This document shows, piece after piece, positions 1-7,074 of a stretch of DNA of 9,955 nucleotides. The position numbers and the translations under genes were made by a program. Under the pieces are notes generated by a model. It saw nothing but the letters and a program-made list of their open reading frames with translations. It did not search any database and had not been told where the DNA came from. Numbering within the stretch: the stretch's first letter is position 1; the number at the start of each line of letters is the position of its first letter. Origin of the DNA: an uncultured Verrucomicrobiota bacterium (GTDB taxonomy: Bacteria; Verrucomicrobiota; Verrucomicrobiia; Limisphaerales; UBA9464); assembly GCA_903864375.1 (NCBI GenBank), contig CAIPFS010000387.1, forward strand, positions 1 to 9,955, written 5' to 3'.

Positions 1-3000
1 CGGGTGCATGGCCATGCCAACCCGGGCAGATCAAGGCGACCGAGGATGCCGTCGCCGTGGTCTCCGGGATGGTTCAAATGGCCGGAGACGGTCACAACTC
101 CGTCGATGGGGGCGGTCCACCGGCGGATGGCCGCATCGGCGGCGCCATGCCCGGGGTGTCCTCCCGATTCGTGCAGGGAGGTCCACTTGCCGTCAGACGA
201 TGGGATTTTGTCCTCCCACTGCCAGGTCTTGCCGGTGAAGTGCGGCAGCCGGGTCCAATGGGTAACCCGGGCGCTGGCGGAATCAAATGCTCCTGTCCCA
301 TAGCTCCAGGCAGCGCTGGCCGGAAGTTCCGGCGGAGCCGGCGGTGTTCCCCCGATGAACTGCAACCCCATTTCAAGTTCCTGAGTCGTCGGTGGACGTT
401 GAAATGCCAGTAAATACATGCGCTTGATTTTATCGGCGGGTCCTTCCAGGGCTCCGAGTTCCGGATGGCGGACGAACCCTTCCGCCCGGCGCGCGATAAA
501 GGGACTGTTGAGGAGGAAAAGCGCCTGTTGCGGGACGGTGGTCTGGAACCGCATGGGCGAGCTGACATCGGGAGAGGCGAAATCAAACACCCGGAGAATC
601 CCGGGAAGATTCTGTCGGTCAATGAACCCGTAGAGACTCCGGCGGGGGGAATCCTTGGCATCGAACATTTCGACCGGTTGCCCTCCGAGGGCGTGGTCCA
701 ATTGGCCGCTGACTTCCAGAAGGGAATCGCGCAGGGCCTCAAAGTCCAATCGCTGGCGGTTCATTCGCCACAGGAGACCATTTCCCGGGTCCAGACGTTC
801 GTTTTCATTGAAGGCAGCCACTGCGGCGGGATCGGGGCCGGGGTCGCTGACCGCTTGATAGGTCTCAGTCAACATGAGGTACCGATGCAATTTTTTGAGC
901 GACCAATCGTGGTCCATGAACCAGACGGCCAGGTGATCCAGCACTTCGGGTTGGACCGGCGGATCGGATCGAACACCAAAATCGGAGGGGGTCCGCACCA
1001 GGGGGCTTCCGAAATGTCGGAGCCAGACCCGATTGACCATGACCCGGGCGGTCAGGGGATTGTCCCTGCTGGCGATGGCTTGTGCCATCTCCAGTCGACC
1101 GCTTCCCTGAGTGAAGGGCTTTCGCTCCGTTCCAGAAAGGATGGCGGGCATCTGACGCTTGACGGCGGGTCCGTGATTGCCCGGATTCCCACGTTTGAAA
1201 ATCACCGGCTCGGACGGGTTGTCGTTGTCAACGAGGGCCATCGCTCGAAGGGGAGCCCCGGGATGGGTGGCATCCAGTTCGTCGAGTTCGCGGCGCAACT
1301 TCCTCAACTTCTGGCCGGTGGGCGTGTCGAAGAACCGATCGACATCCGCCAGCGCTTCGCGCACCGGCGAATGCTCCGATTCCAGAAGGATCCGAAGCTC
1401 TTCGCGTGCCGGATCGTCCAGTTTTTCCGGAGGTGGCCGGTGTTCTTTTTCCGCGGATGCCACGGCGTCCAGCCATTGTTGGGAAGCCTTGGTCAACAGG
1501 TCGCCGTAGCGCTGGGAGACTTCATGGAAACTGGCCGGAACCGGGTTGGTCAGTGCCAGCAAGACGGCTGTGTTCAGCGACGGGGAATTGGTTGCGGCAT
1601 TTAATTGTTCCAGGACCTTCGGAACGGAGGCGGCAAAATCGTTGGTGGACAGCGCTGCCAGGGCGAACCAGGGGGCGAAGACCGGATTTCGAACACCGCG
1701 CCATTGTTCCAGCCGGGTTTTCCAGGCAGCCACCAATCCAGGATTGAGATTCCGTGTTCGGGCCAGGCTTTCGAGGTTGGTCCAATCAAGACCGAGGGAA
1801 TCCTGGGCGGCGGCCAGGTAATCACCCACATGCTCCCGAAGAGTCTTCAGCACGTCCGCCGTTCGTTCCGCACGGAAGTCATCCAGGCTCTTTTGACGGG
1901 TCTTCCGCTCCTGCTCATAACGGGCCGTCTCGCCGGGATCGGGATTGGGTCCCAGCAACGGCTTTTCCGAGGGCTCGTGGCAACTGTCGAACACGCCGTA
2001 AAGGGAATAATAGTCGGCGGTGGGAATCGGGTCGTATTTGTGGTCGTGGCAGCGGGCGCAACCAACGGTCAACCCCTGCGTACCGCGGAAGACGACATCG
2101 ATGCGGTCATCAATGATGTCCGGTGTGTTGTCCAGAAAGCGCCGGCCCAGGGTCAGGAAACCGAGGGCTGCCATCGGCGAGGGGTCCTGGGCGGTGGCCA
2201 GCTTGTCCCCCGCCAGTTGCTGAATGAGGAATTGGTCGTACGGCAGGTCCCGATTGAGGGCACCCACGACCCAATCCCGGTAGGTGTACGAATGGCTGAA
2301 GCGCCGTTCCTGTTCGAAGACATACCCCTTGGAATCCGCGTATCGGGCCACATCCAGCCAGAACCGCCCCCAGCGTTCACCGTATCTGGGTGATGCGAGC
2401 AACCGATCCAGGACCCTGGCATAGGCCGTGGCCGAGGTGTCGGCGAGGAATGCATCCAATTCGGCAGGGGTGGGAGGCAGTCCCGTCAGGTCAAAGGTGG
2501 CGCGGCGGAGCAGGGTGCGCTTGTCGGCTCTGGCAACCGGTTTCAGTCCGGCGGTCGTTTTTCGGACCCGAAGAAATTCGTCGACAGGATGGGCTCCCGT
2601 TCCGGGGGAAGGCAGCTTGGGGTCCACGGGACGCAGGAAGGCCCAATGGGTGGCGGCGGACGCAACGGCGGGTGTGGGGCCGGTTCGGGGATCCGGGGCC
2701 CCCATGCGGATCCATTCCTCGAGCGCGGCAATCTCCTCCGGCTTGAGGGGCTCCTTCTTGGGAGGCATTTGATCGAGGTCTTTGGCCGTCCCCTTGACCG
2801 CCTGAATCAGAAGACTGCGCTCCGGTTGGCCGGGTTCAATGGCGCTTCCGGTGGTGCCACCCTTGAGCAGTCCGTCCCGGGTATCGACCCGGAGGCCACC
2901 CTTGATTTTCTCGGAGGTGGCCGAATGGCAGCCATAGCAGCGGTCGACCAATACCGGACGAACCTTGTTTTCGAAGAATTCCACCTGTTCGGGCGGCAGA

Positions 3001-3086
3001 GCCCCGGCCATGGCATGACCCAGGGGGGTGATCGCAGCGGCAAGTGCGACCAACACCATGCGGTGGAAGACTGGAAAGGCGGACAT
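1..3086 (-). CDS. Secreted PSCyt1-DUF1549-DUF1553 protein (planctomycete-type cytochrome c), 3' end beyond the window
   Basis: I translated this strand across the whole stretch and found no stop in 1028 codons. Residues 1-28 form a signal peptide (basic start, hydrophobic VLVALAAAI, cleavage near HAMAG|A). A heme c motif CYGCH lies at residues 50-54, followed by a PSCyt1 ending with MPPKKEPLKPEE. DUF1549 follows, with RRATFDLTGLPP at 194-205 and a second CxxCH, CARCHDH, at 343-349. DUF1553 is marked by NPLTARVMVNRVW (676-688) and TTVPQQALFLLNSP (849-862). From about residue 925 a Trp-, His- and Gly-rich region resembles the beta-sandwich tail seen on some family members. The family is abundant in planctomycetes and verrucomicrobia and is thought to act in the periplasm in polysaccharide breakdown, but its reaction is not established. 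Such genes are often followed by a DUF1501 gene, which would lie off the left edge. The ATG at 3086 was chosen for the signal peptide; an in-frame ATG at 3059 is a weaker alternative. No clear Shine-Dalgarno precedes it. Confidence 0.93.
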   Translation of the reverse strand, partial: MSAFPVFHRMVLVALAAAITPLGHAMAGALPPEQVEFFENKVRPVLVDRCYGCHSATSEKIKGGLRVDTRDGLLKGGTTGSAIEPGQPERSLLIQAVKGTAKDLDQMPPKKEPLKPEEIAALEEWIRMGAPDPRTGPTPAVASAATHWAFLRPVDPKLPSPGTGAHPVDEFLRVRKTTAGLKPVARADKRTLLRRATFDLTGLPPTPAELDAFLADTSATAYARVLDRLLASPRYGERWGRFWLDVARYADSKGYVFEQERRFSHSYTYRDWVVGALNRDLPYDQFLIQQLAGDKLATAQDPSPMAALGFLTLGRRFLDNTPDIIDDRIDVVFRGTQGLTVGCARCHDHKYDPIPTADYYSLYGVFDSCHEPSEKPLLGPNPDPGETARYEQERKTRQKSLDDFRAERTADVLKTLREHVGDYLAAAQDSLGLDWTNLESLARTRNLNPGLVAAWKTRLEQWRGVRNPVFAPWFALAALSTNDFAASVPKVLEQLNAATNSPSLNTAVLLALTNPVPASFHEVSQRYGDLLTKASQQWLDAVASAEKEHRPPPEKLDDPAREELRILLESEHSPVREALADVDRFFDTPTGQKLRKLRRELDELDATHPGAPLRAMALVDNDNPSEPVIFKRGNPGNHGPAVKRQMPAILSGTERKPFTQGSGRLEMAQAIASRDNPLTARVMVNRVWLRHFGSPLVRTPSDFGVRSDPPVQPEVLDHLAVWFMDHDWSLKKLHRYLMLTETYQAVSDPGPDPAAVAAFNENERLDPGNGLLWRMNRQRLDFEALRDSLLEVSGQLDHALGGQPVEMFDAKDSPRRSLYGFIDRQNLPGILRVFDFASPDVSSPMRFQTTVPQQALFLLNSPFIARRAEGFVRHPELGALEGPADKIKRMYLLAFQRPPTTQELEMGLQFIGGTPPAPPELPASAAWSYGTGAFDSASARVTHWTRLPHFTGKTWQWEDKIPSSDGKWTSLHESGGHPGHGAADAAIRRWTAPIDGVVTVSGHLNHPGDHGDGILGRLDLPGLAWPCT

Positions 3087-3207
3087 CGCTTTCAAGGTTT
3101 TGGCCAGTGTGCGGTGTTTCCTCACGAAGTCAAAACGAGAGGGGTCTGATGGATATTCACGTGACAATCGGATTGTCGGCAGGCCCAGACCGGAGTTACA
3201 TCCGGGC
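3087..3207. promoter_or_regulatory. Divergent intergenic region between the cytochrome/DUF1553 gene and the lactonase gene
   Basis: These 121 bp separate two genes transcribed away from each other, so both promoters must lie here or inside the opposite gene. A perfect 8-bp palindrome TCACGTGA sits at 3157-3164, near the middle, and could be an operator half-site or chance. Reading toward the minus-strand gene there is a TTGACT resembling a -35 box at about 3128-3133, but no good -10 box at the usual distance. I cannot define a promoter with confidence. Confidence 0.35.
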
Positions 3208-4365
3208 ATGCATCCATGGGTCCGTCTTTTTGGCATCGGCGCGTTGACAGCCATGACTCTGGCTTCGTCCAACGGATTGGGCGCGGCCACCCAGTTTATC
3301 ACCTACGTCGGCACCTATACCGGTACTCATAGCGACGGCATTTATGCCTACCGTTTTGACACCCAGACGGGCAGGGCGGAATCCCTGGGCTTGGTGGCCA
3401 AAACCGTCAACCCGACCTTCCTGGCCATCCACCCCGATCAGCGGCATTTGTATGCCGCCAATGAAGTGGGCGAGTGGAACGGTGCTCCGGGCGGCTATGT
3501 GACCTCCTTTCGCATCGATGCCACTTCGGGCAAACTCACCGAGCTGAATCAGCAATCCACCGAGGGGGGAGGGCCCTGCCACGTGACGGTGGACCAGACC
3601 GGCAAGGCCTTGCTCGCGGCAAACTACGGGGGCGGCAGTGTGGCCTCCTTTCCCATCCGCAGCGATGGCTCTGTCGCACCGCATGCGGCATTCTTTCAAC
3701 ATGCCGGCTCGAGTGTGAATCCAGGGCGGCAAAAGGAACCGCACGCCCACAGCATCAATACCTCCCCGGACAACCGGTTCGCGTTTGTCGCAGATCTGGG
3801 CACCGACAACGTCCTTCGTTATGGACTGAATCCTGCCGATGGACGCCTCCTTCCGGCGGACGGCGCGGCCTTGAAGCTTCCCCCCGGGAGTGGACCCCGG
3901 CACCTGAGTTTCTCTCCGGACGGACGGTTTGCTTATGTCATCAACGAATTGCTGTCGACCGTGGGTGTGCTGGCGTATTCCCCGGCGACGGGCGGATTGA
4001 CGCTACAACAGACGATTTCGACGTTGCCTCCGGAGTTTCATGGGAACAGTACCACTGCAGAAGTAAGGGTGCATCCCAACGGACATTTCGTTTATGGATC
4101 CAATCGCGGGCATGACAGTCTCACCGTGTTCCGCGTCGAGGCGGATGGCCATCTGACGCGGATTGAGAACATTCCGACCGGGGGAAAAACGCCGCGCAAT
4201 TTCAACCTGGACCCGACGGGTCGCTGGCTCTGGGCGGCGAATCAGGATTCGGACTCCATTTTCATCTTTGCGGTGGATGGCAACACCGGCCACCTGACTC
4301 CGACCGGACAAAAGCTGGAGGTCGGTTCGCCGGTGTGCATTCGTTTCATTCCCGTGGCTCAATAG
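3208..4365 (+). CDS. Secreted lactonase family beta-propeller protein (6-phosphogluconolactonase-like, YbhE/Pgl type)
   Basis: The predicted protein has 385 residues, in the normal range for the 7-bladed propeller lactonase family (Pfam lactonase, PF10282). Residues 1-26 are a signal peptide (basic WVR, then hydrophobic LFGIGALTAMTLA, cleavage near LGA|A), so it should act outside the cytoplasm. Family hallmarks appear in order: YVGTYTGTHSDGIYAY from residue 33, the conserved EPHAHS at 177-182, GPRHLSFSPDGRFAY from 229, and TPRNFNLDPTGRWLWAANQ from 328. Cytoplasmic relatives hydrolyse 6-phosphogluconolactone; exported ones probably open other sugar lactones or only bind ligands. The reading frame is open upstream to a GTG at 3028, but that overlaps the divergent gene and lacks a signal peptide at its start, so the ATG at 3208 is preferred. 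GGAG at 3192-3195 is a possible but distant ribosome site. yajQ follows after 17 bp and may be cotranscribed. Confidence 0.9.
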   Translation: MHPWVRLFGIGALTAMTLASSNGLGAATQFITYVGTYTGTHSDGIYAYRFDTQTGRAESLGLVAKTVNPTFLAIHPDQRHLYAANEVGEWNGAPGGYVTSFRIDATSGKLTELNQQSTEGGGPCHVTVDQTGKALLAANYGGGSVASFPIRSDGSVAPHAAFFQHAGSSVNPGRQKEPHAHSINTSPDNRFAFVADLGTDNVLRYGLNPADGRLLPADGAALKLPPGSGPRHLSFSPDGRFAYVINELLSTVGVLAYSPATGGLTLQQTISTLPPEFHGNSTTAEVRVHPNGHFVYGSNRGHDSLTVFRVEADGHLTRIENIPTGGKTPRNFNLDPTGRWLWAANQDSDSIFIFAVDGNTGHLTPTGQKLEVGSPVCIRFIPVAQ

Positions 4366-4382
4366 TTCAATAGATAGATCTT

Positions 4383-4868
4383 ATGCCCAGCTTCGACGTG
4401 GTCTCGCGGATCAACTCGATGGAGATCGAGAATGCCGTGAATCAGGCTCAAAAGGAACTGGCGACCCGCTTTGACTTCAAGGGAAGCAATGCGGAGATCG
4501 TCCTCGAGAAGACCGAAATCAAGCTGCGGGCAGCAGCCGCCTTTCAGATGCAGCAATTATCGGAACTGGTTCAGGCGAAACTCAACAAGCGCAATATCAG
4601 TCCCAAGCAGTATGAGGTGGAGGAGGCGGAACTGTCGCCCCTGGGTCACGCGCGGCAGAGCATCAAACTCAAGGCGGGCATCGATGGAGCAAATGCCAAG
4701 GCCATCGCTCTCTTCATTCGGCAGACCGGCATCAAGGTCACGGCAGCCATTCAGGGCGACGAGTTACGGGTGACCGGCAAAAACCGGGACGATCTCCAGG
4801 CTGTCATTGCGGCCCTCCGGCAGGAGGATTTTCCGGTGGCCCTGGCCTTTGTGAACTTCCGGGATTAA
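4383..4868 (+). CDS. yajQ: YajQ family cyclic di-GMP/nucleotide-binding protein
   Basis: The 161-residue product matches YajQ (DUF520) along its length, close to the roughly 163 residues of the E. coli protein. It opens with MPSFDVVSRIN, continues with ATRFDFKGSNAEI at residues 27-39 and ends with the hallmark stretch IQGDELRVTGKNRDDLQAV (124-142) and the terminal FVNFRD. It has no signal peptide or membrane segment and is cytoplasmic. Members have two alpha/beta domains; some (in Xanthomonas and Pseudomonas) bind cyclic di-GMP and modulate transcription, others bind nucleotides or tRNA. The function here is not predictable beyond that. The start lies 17 bp after the lactonase stop, which suggests cotranscription although the functions look unrelated. 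No Shine-Dalgarno is visible in the A/T-rich spacer, consistent with translational coupling or SD-independent initiation. Confidence 0.95.
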   Translation: MPSFDVVSRINSMEIENAVNQAQKELATRFDFKGSNAEIVLEKTEIKLRAAAAFQMQQLSELVQAKLNKRNISPKQYEVEEAELSPLGHARQSIKLKAGIDGANAKAIALFIRQTGIKVTAAIQGDELRVTGKNRDDLQAVIAALRQEDFPVALAFVNFRD

Positions 4869-4928
4869 CGATTGTCGGTTCGATTCGGTTCGAGTGGTGA
4901 TGGGCAGGAGGCCCCGCGCCTATTCGTG

Positions 4929-4954
4929 TAGCCGCCGAGCGTAAGTCGGCGCTA
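4929..4954. repeat. Bulged inverted repeat (TAGC-C-GCCGA / TCGGCGCTA)
   Basis: The arms TAGC(C)GCCGA and TCGGCGCTA pair over nine base pairs with one unpaired C in the left arm, around the loop GCGTAAG. It begins 61 bp after the yajQ stop. There is no T-run, so it does not look like an intrinsic terminator; a dispersed repetitive palindrome is more likely. Confidence 0.65.
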
Positions 4955-4970
4955 ACTATATTCAGCGGGA

Positions 4971-4996
4971 ACCCATCCTGAAACGGATAGATGGGT
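4971..4996. repeat. Inverted repeat ACCCATC / GATGGGT
   Basis: Perfect 7-bp arms ACCCATC (4971-4977) and GATGGGT (4990-4996) enclose a 12-base loop. It lies 16 bp after the bulged hairpin at 4929-4954 and may belong to the same composite repeat. On its own the arm length is modest. Confidence 0.45.
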
Positions 4997-5083
4997 CCAA
5001 GGCCCGATCCCACGGCGAAGGGAGCGAAGGCCCTCGGAGGAGATGTCGAGGAAACGAACGTTTTCCTACGGGCGAATTTTGGA

Positions 5084-5163
5084 GGGCCAACGGCCCGTAC
5101 ACATGCCAGCCTGGGCCAACGGCCCAGGTGGAGTAAACCAGGAGGCTGGAGGGCTGAAAGCCC
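5084..5163. repeat. Cluster of three short-loop hairpins, two sharing the unit GGGCCAACGGCCC
   Basis: GGGCCAACGGCCC occurs at 5084-5096 and again at 5113-5125, 29 bp apart. The second copy is extended to an 8-bp stem, CCTGGGCC/GGCCCAGG (5110-5128). A third hairpin, GGGCT-GAA-AGCCC, lies at 5151-5163. All three have three-base loops. This arrangement is typical of a composite repetitive extragenic element; no T-run follows any of them. Confidence 0.7.
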
Positions 5164-5220
5164 GTCACATGGCTTGAGCAGGTCAAAAATCCCATGGTTC
5201 AATCGGAAGCAGGGATGGAC

Positions 5221-5246
5221 CACAGAGAGCTCCGAGGGCACAGAGA
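5221..5246. repeat. Short direct repeat of CACAGAGA with an 18-bp period
   Basis: CACAGAGA occurs at 5221-5228 and 5239-5246, separated by a GA-rich spacer. It resembles the ACCACAGAGG-GCACAGAG type of dispersed repeat often seen between genes in PVC and some other bacterial genomes. That comparison is from memory. Confidence 0.45.
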
Positions 5247-5325
5247 AAAACAGTCGAGTCGAACCTGCCATCGGCTGTAAGAACCCTCGAGGCGGTACCC
5301 AAGCGACGGTGGTTGAAATCGATAT

Positions 5326-5359
5326 GGGGACTTGTCCCGCTACTGTGGGACAAGTCCCC
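5326..5359. repeat. Perfect 13-bp inverted repeat GGGGACTTGTCCC / GGGACAAGTCCCC
   Basis: The left arm (5326-5338) and right arm (5347-5359) are exact reverse complements around the 8-base loop GCTACTGT. It is the strongest hairpin in the window. Neither strand has a T-run after it, so an intrinsic terminator is not indicated, although it could still stabilise the 3' ends of the convergent transcripts. A REP-like dispersed element or the footprint of a small palindromic mobile element are the other readings. Confidence 0.85.
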
Positions 5360-5429
5360 GATCGTTGCGGGGATCATCACCTCTCCCGATAAAGCCGGGC
5401 TCGGCCCAAACCATGCCTACCCTGGAAAC

Positions 5430-5472
5430 GCGGACCTCTCGTCCGCACGGCAGACAGGAATGCCTGCGCTAC
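5430..5472. repeat. REP-like unit: GCGGAC/GTCCGC hairpin followed by CAGGAATGCCTGCGCTAC
   Basis: GCGGAC (5430-5435) and GTCCGC (5441-5446) pair around CTCTC. They are followed by CAGGAATGCCTGCGCTAC (5455-5472), which contains a small CAGG/CCTG pairing. I recognise this combination as resembling a common intergenic repeat of verrucomicrobial and planctomycete genomes, but could not check it. It ends about 60 bp from the amidohydrolase stop. Confidence 0.6.
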
Positions 5473-5533
5473 ATCGTGAGGCGCCCGGCCTTTGCTGCTC
5501 GTTGGTTGGTTTTTGGAGAGCGTGAAGTTCAGG

Positions 5534-7033
5534 CTATTTCCGGGGCGGAGTCCGGGCAATCGCCGCCTTGACCCGTTGATGGACCTGATCGGAAATCGCC
5601 TCAAATTTCACCCCGACCAACTCACCCCGGAGGGCCTTGAGCACTCCACCGACATAGACCTGATCGAGGTTCATCTGGCCACAGGCGAGCACCACCGTGG
5701 CATAGGGATCATGGACCGGCCCGACATCCCGTCGGCGGGGATCAATGACCAGGAGGTCCCCAAATTTTCCCAGCTCCAGGCTGCCAATCCGGTCGGCCAC
5801 GCGCATGACCCGGGCTGCCCCCAGGGTGTGGAATTTAAGGACATCGTACGGGGAAAGGATGGTGGCGTTTTCCCGGGAGGCACGGATGACGTACAGGCCC
5901 ATCCTCATGTTTTCAAATGGGTCGGGAATATCACTGGCACATTGATCATCCACGCCGATGCCGATGGGAATTCCAGCTTTCAGGCAGGCGGGGATATCGG
6001 CAATTCCGGAGGCCAGGCGCCCATTGGACAGCGGATTCCAGCACATCATCGCCCCGGCCTTGCCCGAAGCGGCGATGATTTCAGGTGTCGTGTGAATGAA
6101 ATGCCCGAAGGTCAGATTGGTTCCCAACAGGCCGGCCTCGGCAAACCAGGGAAACCGGTCGCGCTGTTCGAGGTTGTCCGGCGGTTCAAGAAAGTGGGAC
6201 TGATTATCAATGCCGAACTCCCGGAGGACCATGCCTTCCTGTTGGACGATTTCCGGAGACTGAATGTAAGCCGCAGCTCCCATGATGGAGAGCTTGAGGA
6301 AATTGTCGTGATCCTGGGCGTAACGCTGGCCAATCTTGACCACGCTGGCGACATACGCCCGATTCTGATCCATGGTTGCCGCCCGTTGAAGGGCAAAGGA
6401 ATGAACGACCCGGAGACCGGATTCCACGGCTCCCCGAATCTGGAGCTCATCCCAGTCGCCCGGACGCAAGGCCGCCGGTTTTCCGCCGTAGCTGGTGTAT
6501 TCGGTTCCTGAGTAGGCAAAATTGTAGGCGCTGGTCAGTCCGTACCGCAGGAAATCGAGGCAACCGTGAAGGGTGTAATAGTAGAGGTCTTCGTCCGAGG
6601 AAGCGGCGATGTAGGGAATCCAGGCATCAATCCAGGCGCGGATGGTTGAGGACGCTCCCAACCCGCGCATGCCGGTGGCGAAGATATGACTGTGGCCTGA
6701 AACAAAGCCGGGAATGATGATTTTCCCGCCCGCGTCCACGACGGTCTGAGCCTGGGTGCCGACCGGGGGTTGGCCATGGCCAATGGCAGCAATTTTTCCG
6801 TCGGCCCCCACCAATACGTAGCCGATGAACGGGGCGGTTTCCCCCTCCTTCATGGTGAGGAGGAGGCCATCGCGAACCAACAATCGGGGCAGGGGATCGG
6901 CGTGGAGTCGGAACGCGGTGAAGTAGAGGGTGAACACCGTGCTCAGAATCCGCCATCCAATGAATCGGTAAGCCACGCCATCGGTCGAGCACCGGGCATG
7001 CCAGCCGAAAGGATGGAATGGAAAAAGAGGCAC
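5534..7033 (-). CDS. Exported amidohydrolase, ATZ/TRZ (cytosine deaminase-like) type
   Basis: The frame encodes 499 residues from a GTG at 7033. A signal-like segment (YRFIGWRILSTVFTLYFTAF, cut after RLHA near residue 45) suggests export. A second GTG at 6976 would begin just before that segment and give 480 residues, a better-shaped signal peptide, so it may be the true start. The amidohydrolase fold follows: IIIPGFVSGHSH with metal-binding H114 and H116, then a His in NQSHFLE (H280), a His in TFGHFIHTT (H311), and an Asp in GIGVDD (D362). The C-terminal LELGKFGDLLVID returns to the small beta-sandwich domain. Members hydrolyse or deaminate ring C-N or amide bonds; the substrate here is unknown. 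The usual HCPxSN loop reads CWNPLSNGRLASG. The gene converges on yajQ and diverges from the GIY-YIG gene, 41 bp away. Confidence 0.88.
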   Translation of the reverse strand: MPLFPFHPFGWHARCSTDGVAYRFIGWRILSTVFTLYFTAFRLHADPLPRLLVRDGLLLTMKEGETAPFIGYVLVGADGKIAAIGHGQPPVGTQAQTVVDAGGKIIIPGFVSGHSHIFATGMRGLGASSTIRAWIDAWIPYIAASSDEDLYYYTLHGCLDFLRYGLTSAYNFAYSGTEYTSYGGKPAALRPGDWDELQIRGAVESGLRVVHSFALQRAATMDQNRAYVASVVKIGQRYAQDHDNFLKLSIMGAAAYIQSPEIVQQEGMVLREFGIDNQSHFLEPPDNLEQRDRFPWFAEAGLLGTNLTFGHFIHTTPEIIAASGKAGAMMCWNPLSNGRLASGIADIPACLKAGIPIGIGVDDQCASDIPDPFENMRMGLYVIRASRENATILSPYDVLKFHTLGAARVMRVADRIGSLELGKFGDLLVIDPRRRDVGPVHDPYATVVLACGQMNLDQVYVGGVLKALRGELVGVKFEAISDQVHQRVKAAIARTPPRK

Positions 7034-7074
7034 GGGAAGGCGTCAGTCCTTCTCGACAGCTGGACTGAAAGCGA

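Larger units (their letters stand above)
4869..5533. repeat. Palindrome-rich convergent intergenic region, mosaic of REP-like elements with no credible gene
   Basis: This 665-bp stretch lies between the 3' ends of yajQ and the amidohydrolase gene. Reading frames exist on both strands, but they are short, overlap each other and translate to Arg/Pro/Gly-rich peptides typical of GC-rich noncoding DNA. Instead the region holds a chain of short inverted repeats: 4929-4954, 4971-4996, 5084-5096, 5110-5128, 5151-5163, 5326-5359 and 5430-5446, plus a short direct repeat at 5221-5246. From memory, units of this type (for instance GGGCTGAAAGCCC, or GCGGACC...GTCCGC beside CAGGAATGCCTGCGCTAC) are scattered through many verrucomicrobial and planctomycete genomes and are often mis-annotated as small hypothetical proteins. 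That they are multicopy in this genome is an inference. Confidence 0.7.

Noticed and set aside
465..2393. Long plus-strand reading frames (465-1604 and 1605-2393)
   Set aside because: They lie opposite the minus-strand gene, whose translation shows continuous family motifs. Their own products have no recognisable domains and reflect antisense openness in GC-rich DNA.
2589..3149. Plus-strand reading frame of 186 codons
   Set aside because: Antisense to the heme-motif and PSCyt1 coding part of the minus-strand gene; low-complexity Gly-rich product with no family resemblance.
4804..5271. Minus-strand reading frame of 155 codons overlapping the end of yajQ
   Set aside because: It runs through the palindromes and into yajQ; product looks like translated repeat DNA.
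5326..5359. Intrinsic transcription terminator
   Set aside because: The stem is strong, but there is no T-run on either strand and it lies about 460 bp from the yajQ stop.
4991..5392. Plus-strand frame of 133 codons in the palindrome-rich gap
   Set aside because: It reads straight through several inverted repeats and gives an Arg/Pro/Gly-rich peptide of the kind often annotated falsely from such repeats.
4869..5533. CRISPR array
   Set aside because: Repeats are palindromes of different sequence and uneven spacing; there are no regular repeat-spacer units and no cas genes.
5492..6511. Plus-strand reading frame of 339 codons
   Set aside because: Antisense to the amidohydrolase gene, which has clear motifs in its own frame.
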